Source: Pseudoflavitalea sp. G-6-1-2
GTDB lineage: Bacteria; Bacteroidota; Bacteroidia; Chitinophagales; Chitinophagaceae
DNA length: 64,000 bases
Assembly: GCF_012927185.1 (NCBI RefSeq)
Contig: NZ_JABBGB010000003.1
Location: forward strand, 1,364,001 to 1,428,000
Direction: 5' to 3'
This document shows, one piece after another, positions 52,594-62,989 of the stretch. Position numbers and translations under genes: made by a program. Position 1 is the first letter of the stretch. Every line of letters begins with the position of its first letter. Under the pieces are notes generated by a model. It was not told where the DNA came from, searched no databases, and saw nothing but the letters and a program-made list of their open reading frames with translations.

Positions 52594-53691
52594 TTATACG
52601 TTGAAACGGAAATGCATTACATCTCCATCTTTCACGATGTATTCTTTGCCTTCGATGCGGAGCTTTCCTGCATCACGGGCAGCAGATTCTGATCCGAACT
52701 GAATATAATCGTCGTACCCGATCACTTCTGCCTTGATGAATCCTTTCTCAAAATCGGTGTGGATCACGCTGGCAGCCTGTGGCGCTTTCCATCCTTCATG
52801 GATAGTCCAGGCTCTTACTTCCTGCACGCCGGCTGTGAAATAGGTGTAGAGGTTGAGCAGTTTATAGGTAGAACGGATCAACCTGTTCAGTGCGGGCTCC
52901 GTCATTTTATATTCTTCCATGAACAGTTCGCGGTCTGCAGGATCTTCCATTTCTGCGATCTGCGCTTCGATATTGTTGTTCATGATAATCACCTGTGCAT
53001 TTTCATTGGCAACGGAAGCTTTGAGCGCTTCGGAGAATTTGTTGCCGGTATGCATGCTGGCTTCATCCACGTTAGCTACGTAGAGTACAGGTTTTTCTGT
53101 GAGGAGGAAGAGATCAGCAACGGCAGCTTTGTCTTCTTTGGAAAGATCGAGGCCGCGGATGCTCTTGCCTTGTTCGAGATGCGCTTTGCAGCGAAGCAAT
53201 ACTTCGAGCTCTGCTTTCATTTTGGGGTCGGTGCGGGCCATCTTCTCAGTTCGCTGGATCTTCTTATCTACACTCTCCAGGTCTTTCAGCTGAAGCTCCG
53301 TATCGATGATCTCTTTGTCGCTTACAGGGTTGATGGCGCCCTCATCGCGGAGAACGTTCTCGTCTTCAAAGCAGCGGATTACGTGAATGATGGCATCCAC
53401 TTCACGGATATTGCCGAGGAACTTGTTTCCAAGACCTTCGCCTTTGCTGGCGCCACGCACCAGTCCGGCTATATCAACGATCTCGATCTGAGTAGGAACG
53501 ATCCTGTCCGGAACTACCAGTTCTGCCAGTTTGCTGAGGCGGCTATCCGGTACATCCACCAGGCCAATATTCGGCTCGATAGTACAGAAACGATAGTTGC
53601 TGGCCTGCGCTTTTGCGCTGTTGCTCACTGCATTGAAGAGGGTTGATTTCCCTACGTTCGGTAGTCCTACGATACCTGCTTTTAAACCCAT
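52594..53691 (-). CDS. ychF: redox-regulated ATPase / GTP-binding protein YchF (Obg family)
   Basis: 365 residues, normal length. The P loop is GLPNVGKST (residues 9-17); switch G3 is [20 protein letters not shown]; the base-recognition motif reads YVANVDEA, the NxxE form of YchF/OLA1 proteins that favours ATP over GTP. A coiled coil follows ([32 protein letters not shown]) and the C-terminal TGS domain ends DVMHFRFNV. It interacts with ribosomes and stress pathways in other bacteria. A minus-strand -7 box TATCTTTG lies at 53720-53727. Confidence 0.96.
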   Translation of the reverse strand: MGLKAGIVGLPNVGKSTLFNAVSNSAKAQASNYRFCTIEPNIGLVDVPDSRLSKLAELVVPDRIVPTQIEIVDIAGLVRGASKGEGLGNKFLGNIREVDAIIHVIRCFEDENVLRDEGAINPVSDKEIIDTELQLKDLESVDKKIQRTEKMARTDPKMKAELEVLLRCKAHLEQGKSIRGLDLSKEDKAAVADLFLLTEKPVLYVANVDEASMHTGNKFSEALKASVANENAQVIIMNNNIEAQIAEMEDPADRELFMEEYKMTEPALNRLIRSTYKLLNLYTYFTAGVQEVRAWTIHEGWKAPQAASVIHTDFEKGFIKAEVIGYDDYIQFGSESAARDAGKLRIEGKEYIVKDGDVMHFRFNV

Positions 53692-53719
53692 GATAATAAA
53701 TTTGCTGTTTTTGCGCCCG

Positions 53720-53727
53720 CAAAGATA
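53720..53727 (-). promoter_or_regulatory. -7 box for ychF
   Basis: On the minus strand TATCTTTG, an exact match to TAnnTTTG, 29 bases before the ychF ATG. The matching TTG upstream is not clear. Confidence 0.5.
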
Positions 53728-53868
53728 CAGTATACCATTGATTTTACATTTTCCATACGCTAAATGGTTACATTACTGTAGTTTCTGCTATCTTAGGCCA
53801 TAATTCCGGAATCAGCCATCAGGCCGTTCCGGCCCTCCCTTAAAACCGTAAACAACAAATCTCCGGCA

Positions 53869-55110
53869 ATGGTATTAAACTTTCTCTGGATCGCATTCTT
53901 CCTGATTGCATTTGTAGTGGCACTGATCAGGTTGTTGATGGGCGACACAGAAGTGTTCAAACACATTATGGATGGCGTATTCGAATCGGCCAATACAGGA
54001 GTTACCATTTCGATCGGACTGATCGGTGTAATGGCGCTCTTTCTCGGATTCATGAATGTGGGAGAGAAGGCAGGAGCCATCCGTTTCCTGAGCCGGATAG
54101 TTGGTCCATTCTTCAGCAAACTCTTTCCCGAATTGCCCAAGAACGATCCGGCAATGGGGCATATGATGATGAACTTTTCCGCAAACCTGCTGGGGCTCGA
54201 TAATGCGGCCACGCCATTCGGATTGAAATCGATGGAGAGCCTGCAGAAATCCAATCCTAATCCGGATACAGCTTCCAATTCACAGATCATGTTCATGGTG
54301 CTGCATGCATCGGGACTCACCATCATACCCGTGGCCATCATCGCGCAGCGGGCCATCCTCAAATCGAATAATCCTACAGAGATATTTGTACCTGCCATCA
54401 TCTGCACATTTGTGGCAACAATGGTAGCTATCTGTGTTACGGCTCTTTGGCAGAAATTCAATTTCAAGCAGTGGAGAATGATCATTCTTGTGGGCGCGAT
54501 CGGTTCTATCATTCTCGGCAGCCTCGGTTATTTTCTGCGTTATTATCTCAGCAACGAATCTGCAACAGCTTTCTCCAATATCATCAGCAATGGATTGATA
54601 ATGCTGTTCTTTGTAGTAATGATACTGGGAGGGATGTGGAAGAAAGTGCATGTATACGATTCATTCATCGAAGGAGCGAAGCAGGGGTTTGATGTGGCGG
54701 TTAAGATCATACCGTATCTCGTAGGAATGCTCGTTGCCATCAGCGTGCTGCGCAATTGCGGAGTATTCGACATCATCGTAAATGGCATGAAATGGCTGGT
54801 GACTGCACTCGGTTTCGATACTGCATGGGTGGAAGCCTTGCCAACGGCGTTGATGCGTCCGTTCAGCGGAAGCGGTTCACGCGCAATGATGATCGATGCG
54901 ATGAAAGTAAATGGTCCGGATTCATTCATCGGAAGACTGAGCTGTTTGTTTCAGGGATCTGCCGATACAACCTTCTACATAGTGGCGCTTTATTTCGGAT
55001 CGGTGGGCATCAAAAAAACGCGGTATGCGATACCTGCTTCGCTGATAGCGGATCTGGCGGGGATTATCACGGCGATATTGATTGCGTACAACTGGCCGTG
55101 GAGTAGTTAG
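53869..55110 (+). CDS. SpmA-SpmB fusion, nucleoside-recognition-domain membrane protein
   Basis: 413 residues. The N-terminal half resembles SpmA (FLWIAFFLIAFVVALIRLLMG; FMNVGEKAGAIRFLSRIVGPFFSKLFPELPKNDPAMGHMMMNFSANLLGLDNAATPFGLKSMESLQ) and the C-terminal half SpmB (FIEGAKQGFDVAVKIIPYLVGMLVAISVLRNCG; LMRPFSGSGSRAMMIDAM; CLFQGSADTTFYIVALYFGSVGIKKTRYA). The Gram-positive pair is needed for spore-core dehydration; this fused form is common in non-spore-forming Bacteroidota and probably transports a small solute. Two nucleoside-recognition (Gate) domains with about 8-10 membrane helices. Confidence 0.93.
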   Translation: MVLNFLWIAFFLIAFVVALIRLLMGDTEVFKHIMDGVFESANTGVTISIGLIGVMALFLGFMNVGEKAGAIRFLSRIVGPFFSKLFPELPKNDPAMGHMMMNFSANLLGLDNAATPFGLKSMESLQKSNPNPDTASNSQIMFMVLHASGLTIIPVAIIAQRAILKSNNPTEIFVPAIICTFVATMVAICVTALWQKFNFKQWRMIILVGAIGSIILGSLGYFLRYYLSNESATAFSNIISNGLIMLFFVVMILGGMWKKVHVYDSFIEGAKQGFDVAVKIIPYLVGMLVAISVLRNCGVFDIIVNGMKWLVTALGFDTAWVEALPTALMRPFSGSGSRAMMIDAMKVNGPDSFIGRLSCLFQGSADTTFYIVALYFGSVGIKKTRYAIPASLIADLAGIITAILIAYNWPWSS

Positions 55111-55218
55111 CATCCAATTTTATTGCGATTATTTATTATGCATCTGTGCTGGGAAAGCATGGGTGTAGATGCTATGTATGATGATGATGATGAAAGCTGG
55201 CAATCAAAATCGTAATAT

Positions 55219-55246
55219 TTGATTTAGTGATGTTGTTGTACATTTG
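55219..55246 (+). promoter_or_regulatory. TTG-N17-TACATTTG promoter for the RHS gene
   Basis: TTG at 55219-55221 and TACATTTG at 55239-55246, spaced by 17 bases, fit the Bacteroidota promoter form. The leader to the RHS ATG would be about 75 bases. Confidence 0.6.
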
Positions 55247-55327
55247 TTCATTACTGTTAGAGCCAGCCCCGGCACTTTTATATGTCACCAGGAGAAATTC
55301 TTAGTGAGCAACCCCTAATTACCTCGA

Positions 55328-58300
55328 ATGCGCAGATTTTTACTTTATCAGTTCTTACTGGTTTTATTTTTTCCATTTGTTTCAAAATCACAAACTCCGC
55401 GGCCTGTTCCAATCAATTATCCTGCTGGTGCCAGGATCAACTATGTGCGAACTTGGGATGCGAGAGCACCTGTGCAGGACCCCGCCTTATTGGTCACAAG
55501 GCCTTTGTCTGATGTAGTGCAGACCACGGCCTATTTTGATGGTCTGGGGAGGCCACTGCAAACTGTTGTCAAAGAAGGAGCCATGCAAACGGATCATAAT
55601 CCGGTGGACCTGGTTAGCCCGGTGGAATACGACGCATTTGGCAGAGAGGAGTTCAAATACATGCCTTATGCAGCAACTGCCGTTGGTGGTCTAGCAGCTC
55701 AGAGCAATGGTAGTTTTAAAATCAACCCTTTTCAGCATCAGGCAGCTTTTGCTGCACAGCAATACGAAGGAGAAACTTTCTATTATTCCAGAACGCAGTT
55801 TGAAGCTTCTCCGCTCAACCGCCCGGAAAAAGTATTGGCTGCCGGGAATAATTGGGTGGGAGCAGGCATCGGAGCTACTACAAAATACTGGATCAACACA
55901 GCAATCGATGCAGTGAAGATATGGACAGTGACAGAGAACGCAGGTGGACTGGCCAGCTACAGTGTGAGTGGAGACTATGTTCCCGGTAGCTTGTACAAAA
56001 CAGTACTGGTGGATGAGCATGGCAAACAGCTCATCGAGTTCAAAGACAAAGAAGGCAAAATAATTTTACGTAAAATTCAACTCACCGCCACTGATGATAC
56101 TGGTGCCGGGCAGGGTTATGCGGGTTGGCTAAGTACCTATTATATGTATGATGATGTTGGCAACCTGCGCTGTGTACTCCAACCAAAAGGAGTAGAGTTG
56201 ATCAGCAGCAACTGGCTGTTAACAGATCCAACCATATTGAAAGAACAGTGTTTTCAATATACCTATAACGGTCGTCAACTCCCGGTGATCAAAAAAATGC
56301 CGGGAACAGAAGAGTCCTATATGATATATGATTCCCGCGATCGGTTGGTATTTGAGCAGGATGCCAATATGCGCAGTTCAAGTCAATGGATGACTACACT
56401 TTTTGATGTTCTCAACCGCCCTGTAATTACAGGTCTTATCACTTATAGCGGTACAAAGGAACAACTCCAGACCCTGGTTACCGCGCAAACCTCCTCTGCA
56501 TCCGGAGGAACTTCAGGTGTAACAGCAGATCTTATTTTAAATAGTATCACTGCCTCCGGCATCTTTTATGCTACTAACTCCATTTCCCTGGAAAATAATT
56601 TTGAGTCTGCCGCTAATGCAGAACTGTCTTTTGAAATCATCAATGGAAATGGAAACTCTGATGAAACACCTGCACTCATTGAAGGTGCAGCCGTCAACCG
56701 CAATCCCATTCCTGTCGGTGTTACGCTCAATGTATTGACAGTTCAGTATTATGATAACTATGAGTGGGCCAGCTCATTGAGCACTAACCTCAAAACATTT
56801 GATGTAAGCAGTATTAATACAAATTTTTACATCCCCGGTACTTCATTTCCCTGCCCTAAACCAGTAGCTGCTTCAAGCCAGGTAATGGGGTTGACTACAG
56901 GAGGGAAAACTAAAATTCTGACAAACGATCAGTCTGTGCAATTTAATTATTCAGTTAATTTCTATGATGAAGATGGTCAATTGACTCAGACGAGATCTCA
57001 AAATATCACAACCGGGATTGATGTGCTAACAACTCAGTTCAGCTGGTCAGGCGTTCCTCTTGTAACCGTACAGCAGCAACAGAAGAAGGGTGCCAATGAA
57101 CAAACTCATACCATTGTTACCAGCAATACTTATGATCACTTATGGCGTGTGTTGACAGTAGATAAAACAGTTCAGAGTGATATTGCTGGCGTTTCCGTCA
57201 ATAAAGCAAAGCAGGAGATTGTGCAACACAAGTATAACCTTGTTGGGCAGATTCAAAGCAAAAAAATCGGAGGGGGTATTGCTGACCTCGTGCATTCATA
57301 TAATATCCGGGGCTGGCTTTTAGGAGTGAATCGCACTTTTGTAAAGGATGGTGGAAATACCGGCTACTTTGGCTACGATCTGGGATACGACAAAAAGCCA
57401 ACTCCGATAAGTGATAAGAATTATGAGGTTCAGCAGTTCAATGGTAATATCAGTGGAGTTACCTGGCGAAGCGTGGGTGATAATGAGGTTCGAAGGTATG
57501 ACTATACTTATGATGCGGCGAACAGACTCACCGGAGCAGATTTCAAACAACTGGCCGGTGGAGATTTTACCAAGCCTGATGGATTAAATTTCAGCGTAGA
57601 AAATCTCAGTTATGACGCCAATGGCAATATCCTGACAATAAAACAGTATGGTTGGAAAACGCTTGAACGTGGTGCATTGATCGATCATTTGCAATACAAC
57701 TATTACGATAAGAGTAACCGCCTGCAAAATGTAATTGATGCAAACAATGATTCAAAAACCACATTGGGCGACTTCCGGAGTTCAGCCCGTTACATGAGTA
57801 CCTTCAATCAGAACAAACTTCAATCGGCCACTGACTATACGTACGATGCTAACGGCAATTTGAAAAAAGACCTGAACAAGGATATTGGTGATGCCAATAC
57901 CAATGGCATCGAATATAATATCCTTAATCTGCCTGAAACTATTTCTGTTCGAAATTCAGATGGATCTGAAAAAGGAACGATCAGATATGCTTATGATGCG
58001 GCAGGTGTGAAACTGTCCAAAACAGTAATCGATAAAACGCAGAATAATAAAACTACTACCACTTTGTACCTGGGCAACATGGTTTATGAAAATGATGTAT
58101 TGCAGTTTATCAACCATGAAGAAGGGCGCTTACGTTATGCAAAGCATTATTTTGTTAAAGGGGATAATGCAATGGAATATAATTATGACTATTTTCTGAA
58201 AGACCATCTTAGTAATATTCGAATGGTGCTTACCGAGCAAAAAGATACAACAAGGTATGCAGCTACCCTGGAAACTGATTTCAGAACAAAGGAAAACCTC

Positions 58301-59899
58301 TTGTTCAGTAACATAGGCACAACAGCGGTTGCTACGCCCGATTGCTACCCGGATAATGATGTAATGATCACTAACCCCAACAATTTTGTTGCGCAACTGG
58401 ATGGAACGCCTGGCAGGAAATTTGGCCCTGGCATAGTTCTTAAAGTAATGAAGAATGATGAGGTCAGCCTCTTTGTGAAGAGTTTTTACAAACCCGGAGT
58501 ACATACTGCAGGGGATAACAATATCGAAGAACTTATTGCATCACTTGCCAATGGTTTGGTAGGAGCAGTGGGCACTTCCAAAGGAACACTGGAGCAACTT
58601 ACGAACTCAGGCAGTCCATTGGGATTAGGACTCAGCTCATTCCGTCAGGGGCAGGAATCACTTCCCCCATCCACTCCCAAAGCCTACCTGAACTGGATAT
58701 TGTTTGATGAGCAATTCAAACCGGTTGGCGATAATGCCAGTAGCTACAGTCAGGCGAATCAGCCCAATACTTTACAGGCACATTCAAAGGAAATGACAAT
58801 TACAAAGAATGGTTATCTGTACATTTATACAAGTAATGAAAGCAAGAACTGGAATGTATTCTTCAATGACCTGATTGTTGAACACAGGTCAGGAAAGATT
58901 GCTGAAGAAACCCATTTTTATCCATTCGGACTAACGATGGCAGGGATCAGTTCAAAGGCTCTGAACAATGCGCCGGATAATAAATATGGCATTACCGGGA
59001 AAGAATTACAGTCTAAAGAATTTGCAGATGGAAGCGGATTAGAGTTGTACGACTTCAATGCAAGAACGTATGATCACCAGATTGGAAGATTTTTACAGAC
59101 AGATCCTAATTCTTTTAAGTACAATGCATGGACACCGTATAATTATTGCGCCAATAATCCTGTTATAATTATGGATCCTACAGGAATGGATTGGTTTACT
59201 GATAAAAACGGAATGTATCAATTTGACCCAAATGTAAATAAGGATACCAAACTAAAGGAAGGAGAAAAATATGTGGGGGTTACACATCAGGTGAAAGACA
59301 AAAAAGGGAAAGTCACAGAAGACTATCGAAAAGACGGAAGCATTATGTATGCAAATGAATCAAGCGCATATTCGAGAATGATTGCCCGAAGTGAGCAAAC
59401 CGGTAATGAATCAATGGCTGCTATGACTGATAACGGTACGCTTGTTTTGCCCGATTACAAAAACAATAATTCTACAGTTAGTTTGGCAGACTACGGGTAC
59501 AGTGCCAAAAATGGAAATATAGTGGATGGTTCAGGAAAAGAATATAATACAACTGCTACTGTACACACGCATCCTGATGGAAGCCCTCCAAGTACATATG
59601 CCGCAGGTGGTTATGGAGATCTTGGGTTTGCTTCTTCTCAAACGCCTTACAAACCTGTATTTGTTATTCAATTGAAGAAAGGGAATAAAACGCCAGCCCC
59701 TATCAGCTTTATTGTAGCAGCACCAAACCCATCCGGGAAATCTGCTGCTTATAAATATCAGGTTGTTCATTTTAGCAGTATGTCTAAGGACATGCAGAAA
59801 ATAAATGGCCAAAGCATTCAAAGTTTGCCCAATTCAGAGAATCTCAGGCAATTTGCAAAGCAGAATAAAGATCTTATATTGAAACTTGTTAATAAATGA
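55328..59899 (+). CDS. secreted RHS-repeat protein with C-terminal HxHP (JAB-like) domain
   Basis: 1523 residues. Signal peptide [22 protein letters not shown]. The DUF6443-type N domain (about 25-160, [39 protein letters not shown]) leads to many YD/RHS repeats ([43 protein letters not shown]) forming a predicted shell, closed by the RHS core [20 protein letters not shown]...[13 protein letters not shown] near residues 1240-1285. The variable C terminus (about 1286-1523) has [12 protein letters not shown] (His1413, His1415, Asp1431), resembling a JAB/JAMM metallopeptidase site. The stop overlaps the next ATG by four bases. More AT-rich than most of the window, as in mobile toxin loci. Confidence 0.9.
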   Translation: MRRFLLYQFLLVLFFPFVSKSQTPRPVPINYPAGARINYVRTWDARAPVQDPALLVTRPLSDVVQTTAYFDGLGRPLQTVVKEGAMQTDHNPVDLVSPVEYDAFGREEFKYMPYAATAVGGLAAQSNGSFKINPFQHQAAFAAQQYEGETFYYSRTQFEASPLNRPEKVLAAGNNWVGAGIGATTKYWINTAIDAVKIWTVTENAGGLASYSVSGDYVPGSLYKTVLVDEHGKQLIEFKDKEGKIILRKIQLTATDDTGAGQGYAGWLSTYYMYDDVGNLRCVLQPKGVELISSNWLLTDPTILKEQCFQYTYNGRQLPVIKKMPGTEESYMIYDSRDRLVFEQDANMRSSSQWMTTLFDVLNRPVITGLITYSGTKEQLQTLVTAQTSSASGGTSGVTADLILNSITASGIFYATNSISLENNFESAANAELSFEIINGNGNSDETPALIEGAAVNRNPIPVGVTLNVLTVQYYDNYEWASSLSTNLKTFDVSSINTNFYIPGTSFPCPKPVAASSQVMGLTTGGKTKILTNDQSVQFNYSVNFYDEDGQLTQTRSQNITTGIDVLTTQFSWSGVPLVTVQQQQKKGANEQTHTIVTSNTYDHLWRVLTVDKTVQSDIAGVSVNKAKQEIVQHKYNLVGQIQSKKIGGGIADLVHSYNIRGWLLGVNRTFVKDGGNTGYFGYDLGYDKKPTPISDKNYEVQQFNGNISGVTWRSVGDNEVRRYDYTYDAANRLTGADFKQLAGGDFTKPDGLNFSVENLSYDANGNILTIKQYGWKTLERGALIDHLQYNYYDKSNRLQNVIDANNDSKTTLGDFRSSARYMSTFNQNKLQSATDYTYDANGNLKKDLNKDIGDANTNGIEYNILNLPETISVRNSDGSEKGTIRYAYDAAGVKLSKTVIDKTQNNKTTTTLYLGNMVYENDVLQFINHEEGRLRYAKHYFVKGDNAMEYNYDYFLKDHLSNIRMVLTEQKDTTRYAATLETDFRTKENLLFSNIGTTAVATPDCYPDNDVMITNPNNFVAQLDGTPGRKFGPGIVLKVMKNDEVSLFVKSFYKPGVHTAGDNNIEELIASLANGLVGAVGTSKGTLEQLTNSGSPLGLGLSSFRQGQESLPPSTPKAYLNWILFDEQFKPVGDNASSYSQANQPNTLQAHSKEMTITKNGYLYIYTSNESKNWNVFFNDLIVEHRSGKIAEETHFYPFGLTMAGISSKALNNAPDNKYGITGKELQSKEFADGSGLELYDFNARTYDHQIGRFLQTDPNSFKYNAWTPYNYCANNPVIIMDPTGMDWFTDKNGMYQFDPNVNKDTKLKEGEKYVGVTHQVKDKKGKVTEDYRKDGSIMYANESSAYSRMIARSEQTGNESMAAMTDNGTLVLPDYKNNNSTVSLADYGYSAKNGNIVDGSGKEYNTTATVHTHPDGSPPSTYAAGGYGDLGFASSQTPYKPVFVIQLKKGNKTPAPISFIVAAPNPSGKSAAYKYQVVHFSSMSKDMQKINGQSIQSLPNSENLRQFAKQNKDLILKLVNK

Positions 59900-60417
59900 A
59901 AAAGCAGCATCTACTAATTGGCCTTGCTATTCTTCTTGTCTCTTGCAGGCAAACTGCCGAAGCGCCTGCCTGTGGATTATTGGAACCCCGAGCTGAAATA
60001 AAAGCGTTGTTGGATTCCTTTGTAAAAGTGAACGGATCAAAAAACGCAGATTACGGATTGTATATTGATAAAACATCTCCCCATGAGTATGACTTAATCA
60101 TATACACGGGAAAAGGAGCTCTTACAAAAAAGGAGGATGCGCTAAATCATCAATATCCCGTCAATAAAGTGTTGGCTTCTGAAGTTGAGTTCAATGTGTA
60201 TTCAGGTGTGGAGCACTATTTTCTGCCTTTATGCAAAGATGGGAAACAAAGTCTTCCTCAAAAGACTTCAGAAAATGATGATTTTGTAATTTGGGCAGTC
60301 AGAGATAGTTTCGGTATTCTTACTACTTATGAAGCTTCTGGTGCATACCCTTTTATTGGGCTGCCTGGCAAACTTCCTGAGAACTTAGAGTTTAAATTGC
60401 CAGGCGGATCTCGCTGA
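59896..60417 (+). CDS. lipoprotein, candidate immunity protein of the RHS gene
   Basis: 173 residues, starting at the ATGA overlap with the RHS stop. The type II signal peptide [17 protein letters not shown] places lipid Cys17 followed by RQTAEAP, so it should be anchored in the envelope. The rest ([63 protein letters not shown]) matches no family I know. Being small, unknown and translationally coupled to an RHS C-terminal domain is the usual arrangement for immunity proteins, here in the same compartment where a secreted toxin would be met. This role is inference. A terminator follows. Confidence 0.75.
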   Translation: MKKQHLLIGLAILLVSCRQTAEAPACGLLEPRAEIKALLDSFVKVNGSKNADYGLYIDKTSPHEYDLIIYTGKGALTKKEDALNHQYPVNKVLASEVEFNVYSGVEHYFLPLCKDGKQSLPQKTSENDDFVIWAVRDSFGILTTYEASGAYPFIGLPGKLPENLEFKLPGGSR

Positions 60418-60439
60418 TTCGTTTCTGAAAACATCATAA

Positions 60440-60476
60440 AAATGGCGTTCCAAATCAATTGGAACGCCATTTTCTT
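60440..60476 (+). terminator. intrinsic terminator after the RHS-lipoprotein pair
   Basis: 14-bp perfect stem AAATGGCGTTCCAA / TTGGAACGCCATTT (60440-60453, 60459-60472) with a 5-base loop, followed by a T-rich run. It closes the two-gene operon. Confidence 0.88.
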
Positions 60477-60526
60477 TTCTCATGTAACCCCTTCCGGAAA
60501 TGATCTAACCCGGAACGAATATCTTC

Positions 60527-61330
60527 CTATAAATTAAACACGAAACTCAGGTACGGTCTTCTCGTATCAGGAGACGCCAGCCCCAGATACCCCGATGTAA
60601 ACAAAGTAAACACCCGTTGGTTCGCCTGTGAACTTATCACGCCTGCTTCAGTAGTATAGGTAACCAGTGCGGCGCCTGTTGTTACACCTGTAGCTCTTAC
60701 CCACCATCCGGCTTTAGCAGCAACCAGACTGGCTGGTTTGGTAAATATCTTCGTCTCTTTGTATGCTACATTCTCTGCCACCAGTGTTGAATCGTAATAG
60801 AGATTCAGGGCCGGTGAGTTGGGCATGAGGTTAACGAATCTGTATCTGACAGTGCTGGTGTCTGGTCTGTTCAGATCATCAGTTACCATTGTGCTGAAAG
60901 TATTGTCTTGTCCATTGGTGATTGCAGTATCCGTAATATGCAGTGTCTGATATTTTCCTCCTTCGAGACTAATGCTTGTTTTGTAAAGTACCAGCGAATC
61001 TTCATTGGTGAGTTTCGATGGAATGATCACCGAGAAATTATACGTACCAGAATTGAACACCATGTAATTGGCTGTTGAGCCTCCACCAGTGTTAAGACCG
61101 CCACCGGGGAACGGTGTACGGGCTGTAATAGGATTGTTCACTCTCTTACCATCGATACTGAATACTACCGATGGATTGGTTTTGTACTGCGACAAAAAGT
61201 TCACTTTAAAGAGTGCCTGGTTGGCGCCCACCAGATCGAAATCGCCATATTTTATTTCATTCTTTTTGCAGGAGGCGACCATCAGTACGCCTGCCAGCAA
61301 AGCCAATGAAGAATAGATTACCTTTTTCAT
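60527..61330 (-). CDS. DUF4397-containing lipoprotein
   Basis: 267 residues. Signal peptide MKKVIYSSLALLAGVLMVASC with lipid Cys21 and KKN. The DUF4397 region contains GANQALFKVNFLSQYKTNPSVVFSIDGKRVNNPI and FVNLMPNSPALNLYYDSTLVAENVAYKETKIF, short beta units typical of this periplasmic/surface family. It is the last gene of a minus-strand SusC-SusD operon (24-base gap to susD) and probably sits on the cell surface with them, as an extra substrate-binding or structural subunit. Confidence 0.85.
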   Translation of the reverse strand: MKKVIYSSLALLAGVLMVASCKKNEIKYGDFDLVGANQALFKVNFLSQYKTNPSVVFSIDGKRVNNPITARTPFPGGGLNTGGGSTANYMVFNSGTYNFSVIIPSKLTNEDSLVLYKTSISLEGGKYQTLHITDTAITNGQDNTFSTMVTDDLNRPDTSTVRYRFVNLMPNSPALNLYYDSTLVAENVAYKETKIFTKPASLVAAKAGWWVRATGVTTGAALVTYTTEAGVISSQANQRVFTLFTSGYLGLASPDTRRPYLSFVFNL

Positions 61331-61354
61331 GCGAAATGTTTTTGTAATTACTAA

Positions 61355-62959
61355 TCAGGGAAGATTTGACCAGGTTTCCTTTGTATTGTAGTCAACATCG
61401 AGCCCCCCCCATTTTGCCAGCTCGTCTTTATTCCATACATACTCTGAATTGTAGCGGGGTCTGAATCTGTAGCAAAGTTTTCCTTTATTTCCGCTAACAA
61501 TATCTTCGGGTAAATAGGCGTACAGTTGTTTGAATACATTGATGTCGTAATGGTATTTTCTCAGGTCGGAGAAGGTTTCCATTCCTGCCCATCCCCATTG
61601 TGCAATGTATTTCTGAGTCATGATGTCAGAAATGCCGAGCTCTGCCGGTGTTTGAGCTACTTCGGAACTGAGCATGTAAGCATCGATCTCTGCTTGTGTT
61701 ATCTTCTTGTCTCCATTGCCTGCAGTTCCGTACAGGTTCACGAAATCCATATGTCCCTTGATGCCATTCAGGTAAGCCTGGTGTGCATTGCCTGTTTCGC
61801 CTTTCACAAAGAGCGCTTCCGCTTTTGCAAACTGAAGTTGAGCATAAGAGAGAATAGGGTAGCGGCTGTTGGGATAATACAGATACTTGCCTACCCATGA
61901 AGTGGCATTTACTGCTCCCCATACCAATGGTACACGCTTCACAGTTGCCGGGTCTCCGAAGGTGGGCACTACACCACGGTACACACTGTCCTGAGGGCTG
62001 TAGGCCATCATGCGACTCAGTCTCGGATCCACTGAGCTCTTCGGATTTAAAGTGGGTGTTCCGCGAACACCGCCGGTAAGCATGTTCACAATAGTTGAAG
62101 TAATTCTTCCTGTGTATTGCTGTGTTGCGGTGGTTGTAATGTTCACCAGATTGGCAGGCCCGTTTGGTGAGAACACATTACCGTCAGCAGAAGAGGTTGC
62201 TGCAAATGGAACAGTAGCATCTTCTGATGAATTGGCAAAAGAAAGATCTACATACTTCACCACACTGTCTGCATACTGACTTTGGAAGAGCGATTTATTT
62301 CTCAGGTGGCTATATTGCTGTGCCAGCACAGCATACACAAACTTCCTCCATTTGGCACGGTCGCCTTTGTAAAGCTGATCACCTGATGGTCCTTTGAGGA
62401 TATCATCGTAATTGATGGCATCCTGGCGGGTAAAGCAGGCGATAGAAGAATCACACCATTTGCGCACCTTGGCATACACTTCATTTTGCTCCTGATAATT
62501 GAAGAAGAGGCGGGTGGAATCCATAGCCTGATCGAGGATAATTGGACCATGCAGATCTGTAGTGAGCTGATACGCCCACGCTTTCATCGCATAGCCGATG
62601 CCGGCGTAAGTCCATTTACCTTTTGCAGTAGCATCCTGTATCATCTGCTCCATGTTAGGACCGAAGTTGATATAGGTCATTCTCCAGATGGTACCACCAT
62701 TATCGTTTCCGGGTTCATAGCCATGTGCTTCCCAGAAGTTGTCCGCAGCCTGACTGCCCCAGTTCTGAATGGTTTTGAAAAGAAAACGATAGTCGTTGGC
62801 TGTTCCATTGGCCATATGAAACTGCATGGGAGGCAGCATTACTTCAGCGTTTCCGTAAGAAGGTACAGTTGGGTTGAAGTTAATATCCAACCATTTCCTG
62901 CAACTGGTGATGGTCGATGCCAGCCCAGCTGCCAGTATGATGAATTTAAGTTTTTTCAT
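61355..62959 (-). CDS. SusD/RagB-family lipoprotein
   Basis: 534 residues. Signal peptide MKKLKFIILAAGLASTITSC, lipid Cys20 followed by RKWLDINFNP, the usual SusD N terminus. SusD helices are seen in MAYQ-type segments (YAGIGYAMKAWAYQLTTDLHGPIILDQAM; EVYAKVRKWCDSSIACF; WRKFVYAVLAQQYSHLRNKSLF) and the tail has ILSYAQLQFAKAEALFVKGETG and YIAQWGWAGMETFSDLRKYHYDI. It belongs to the SusD-like group 2 with longer loops. It pairs with the SusC cut by the right edge. Substrate unknown. Confidence 0.94.
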   Translation of the reverse strand: MKKLKFIILAAGLASTITSCRKWLDINFNPTVPSYGNAEVMLPPMQFHMANGTANDYRFLFKTIQNWGSQAADNFWEAHGYEPGNDNGGTIWRMTYINFGPNMEQMIQDATAKGKWTYAGIGYAMKAWAYQLTTDLHGPIILDQAMDSTRLFFNYQEQNEVYAKVRKWCDSSIACFTRQDAINYDDILKGPSGDQLYKGDRAKWRKFVYAVLAQQYSHLRNKSLFQSQYADSVVKYVDLSFANSSEDATVPFAATSSADGNVFSPNGPANLVNITTTATQQYTGRITSTIVNMLTGGVRGTPTLNPKSSVDPRLSRMMAYSPQDSVYRGVVPTFGDPATVKRVPLVWGAVNATSWVGKYLYYPNSRYPILSYAQLQFAKAEALFVKGETGNAHQAYLNGIKGHMDFVNLYGTAGNGDKKITQAEIDAYMLSSEVAQTPAELGISDIMTQKYIAQWGWAGMETFSDLRKYHYDINVFKQLYAYLPEDIVSGNKGKLCYRFRPRYNSEYVWNKDELAKWGGLDVDYNTKETWSNLP

Positions 62960-62989
62960 AATTCAGTTCTTTTGTAATTGCTGAATAGA

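Noticed and set aside
55282-55512. 76-codon frame before and over the RHS start
   Set aside because: It overlaps the RHS signal peptide in another frame and has no family; the RHS start has its own promoter and signal peptide.
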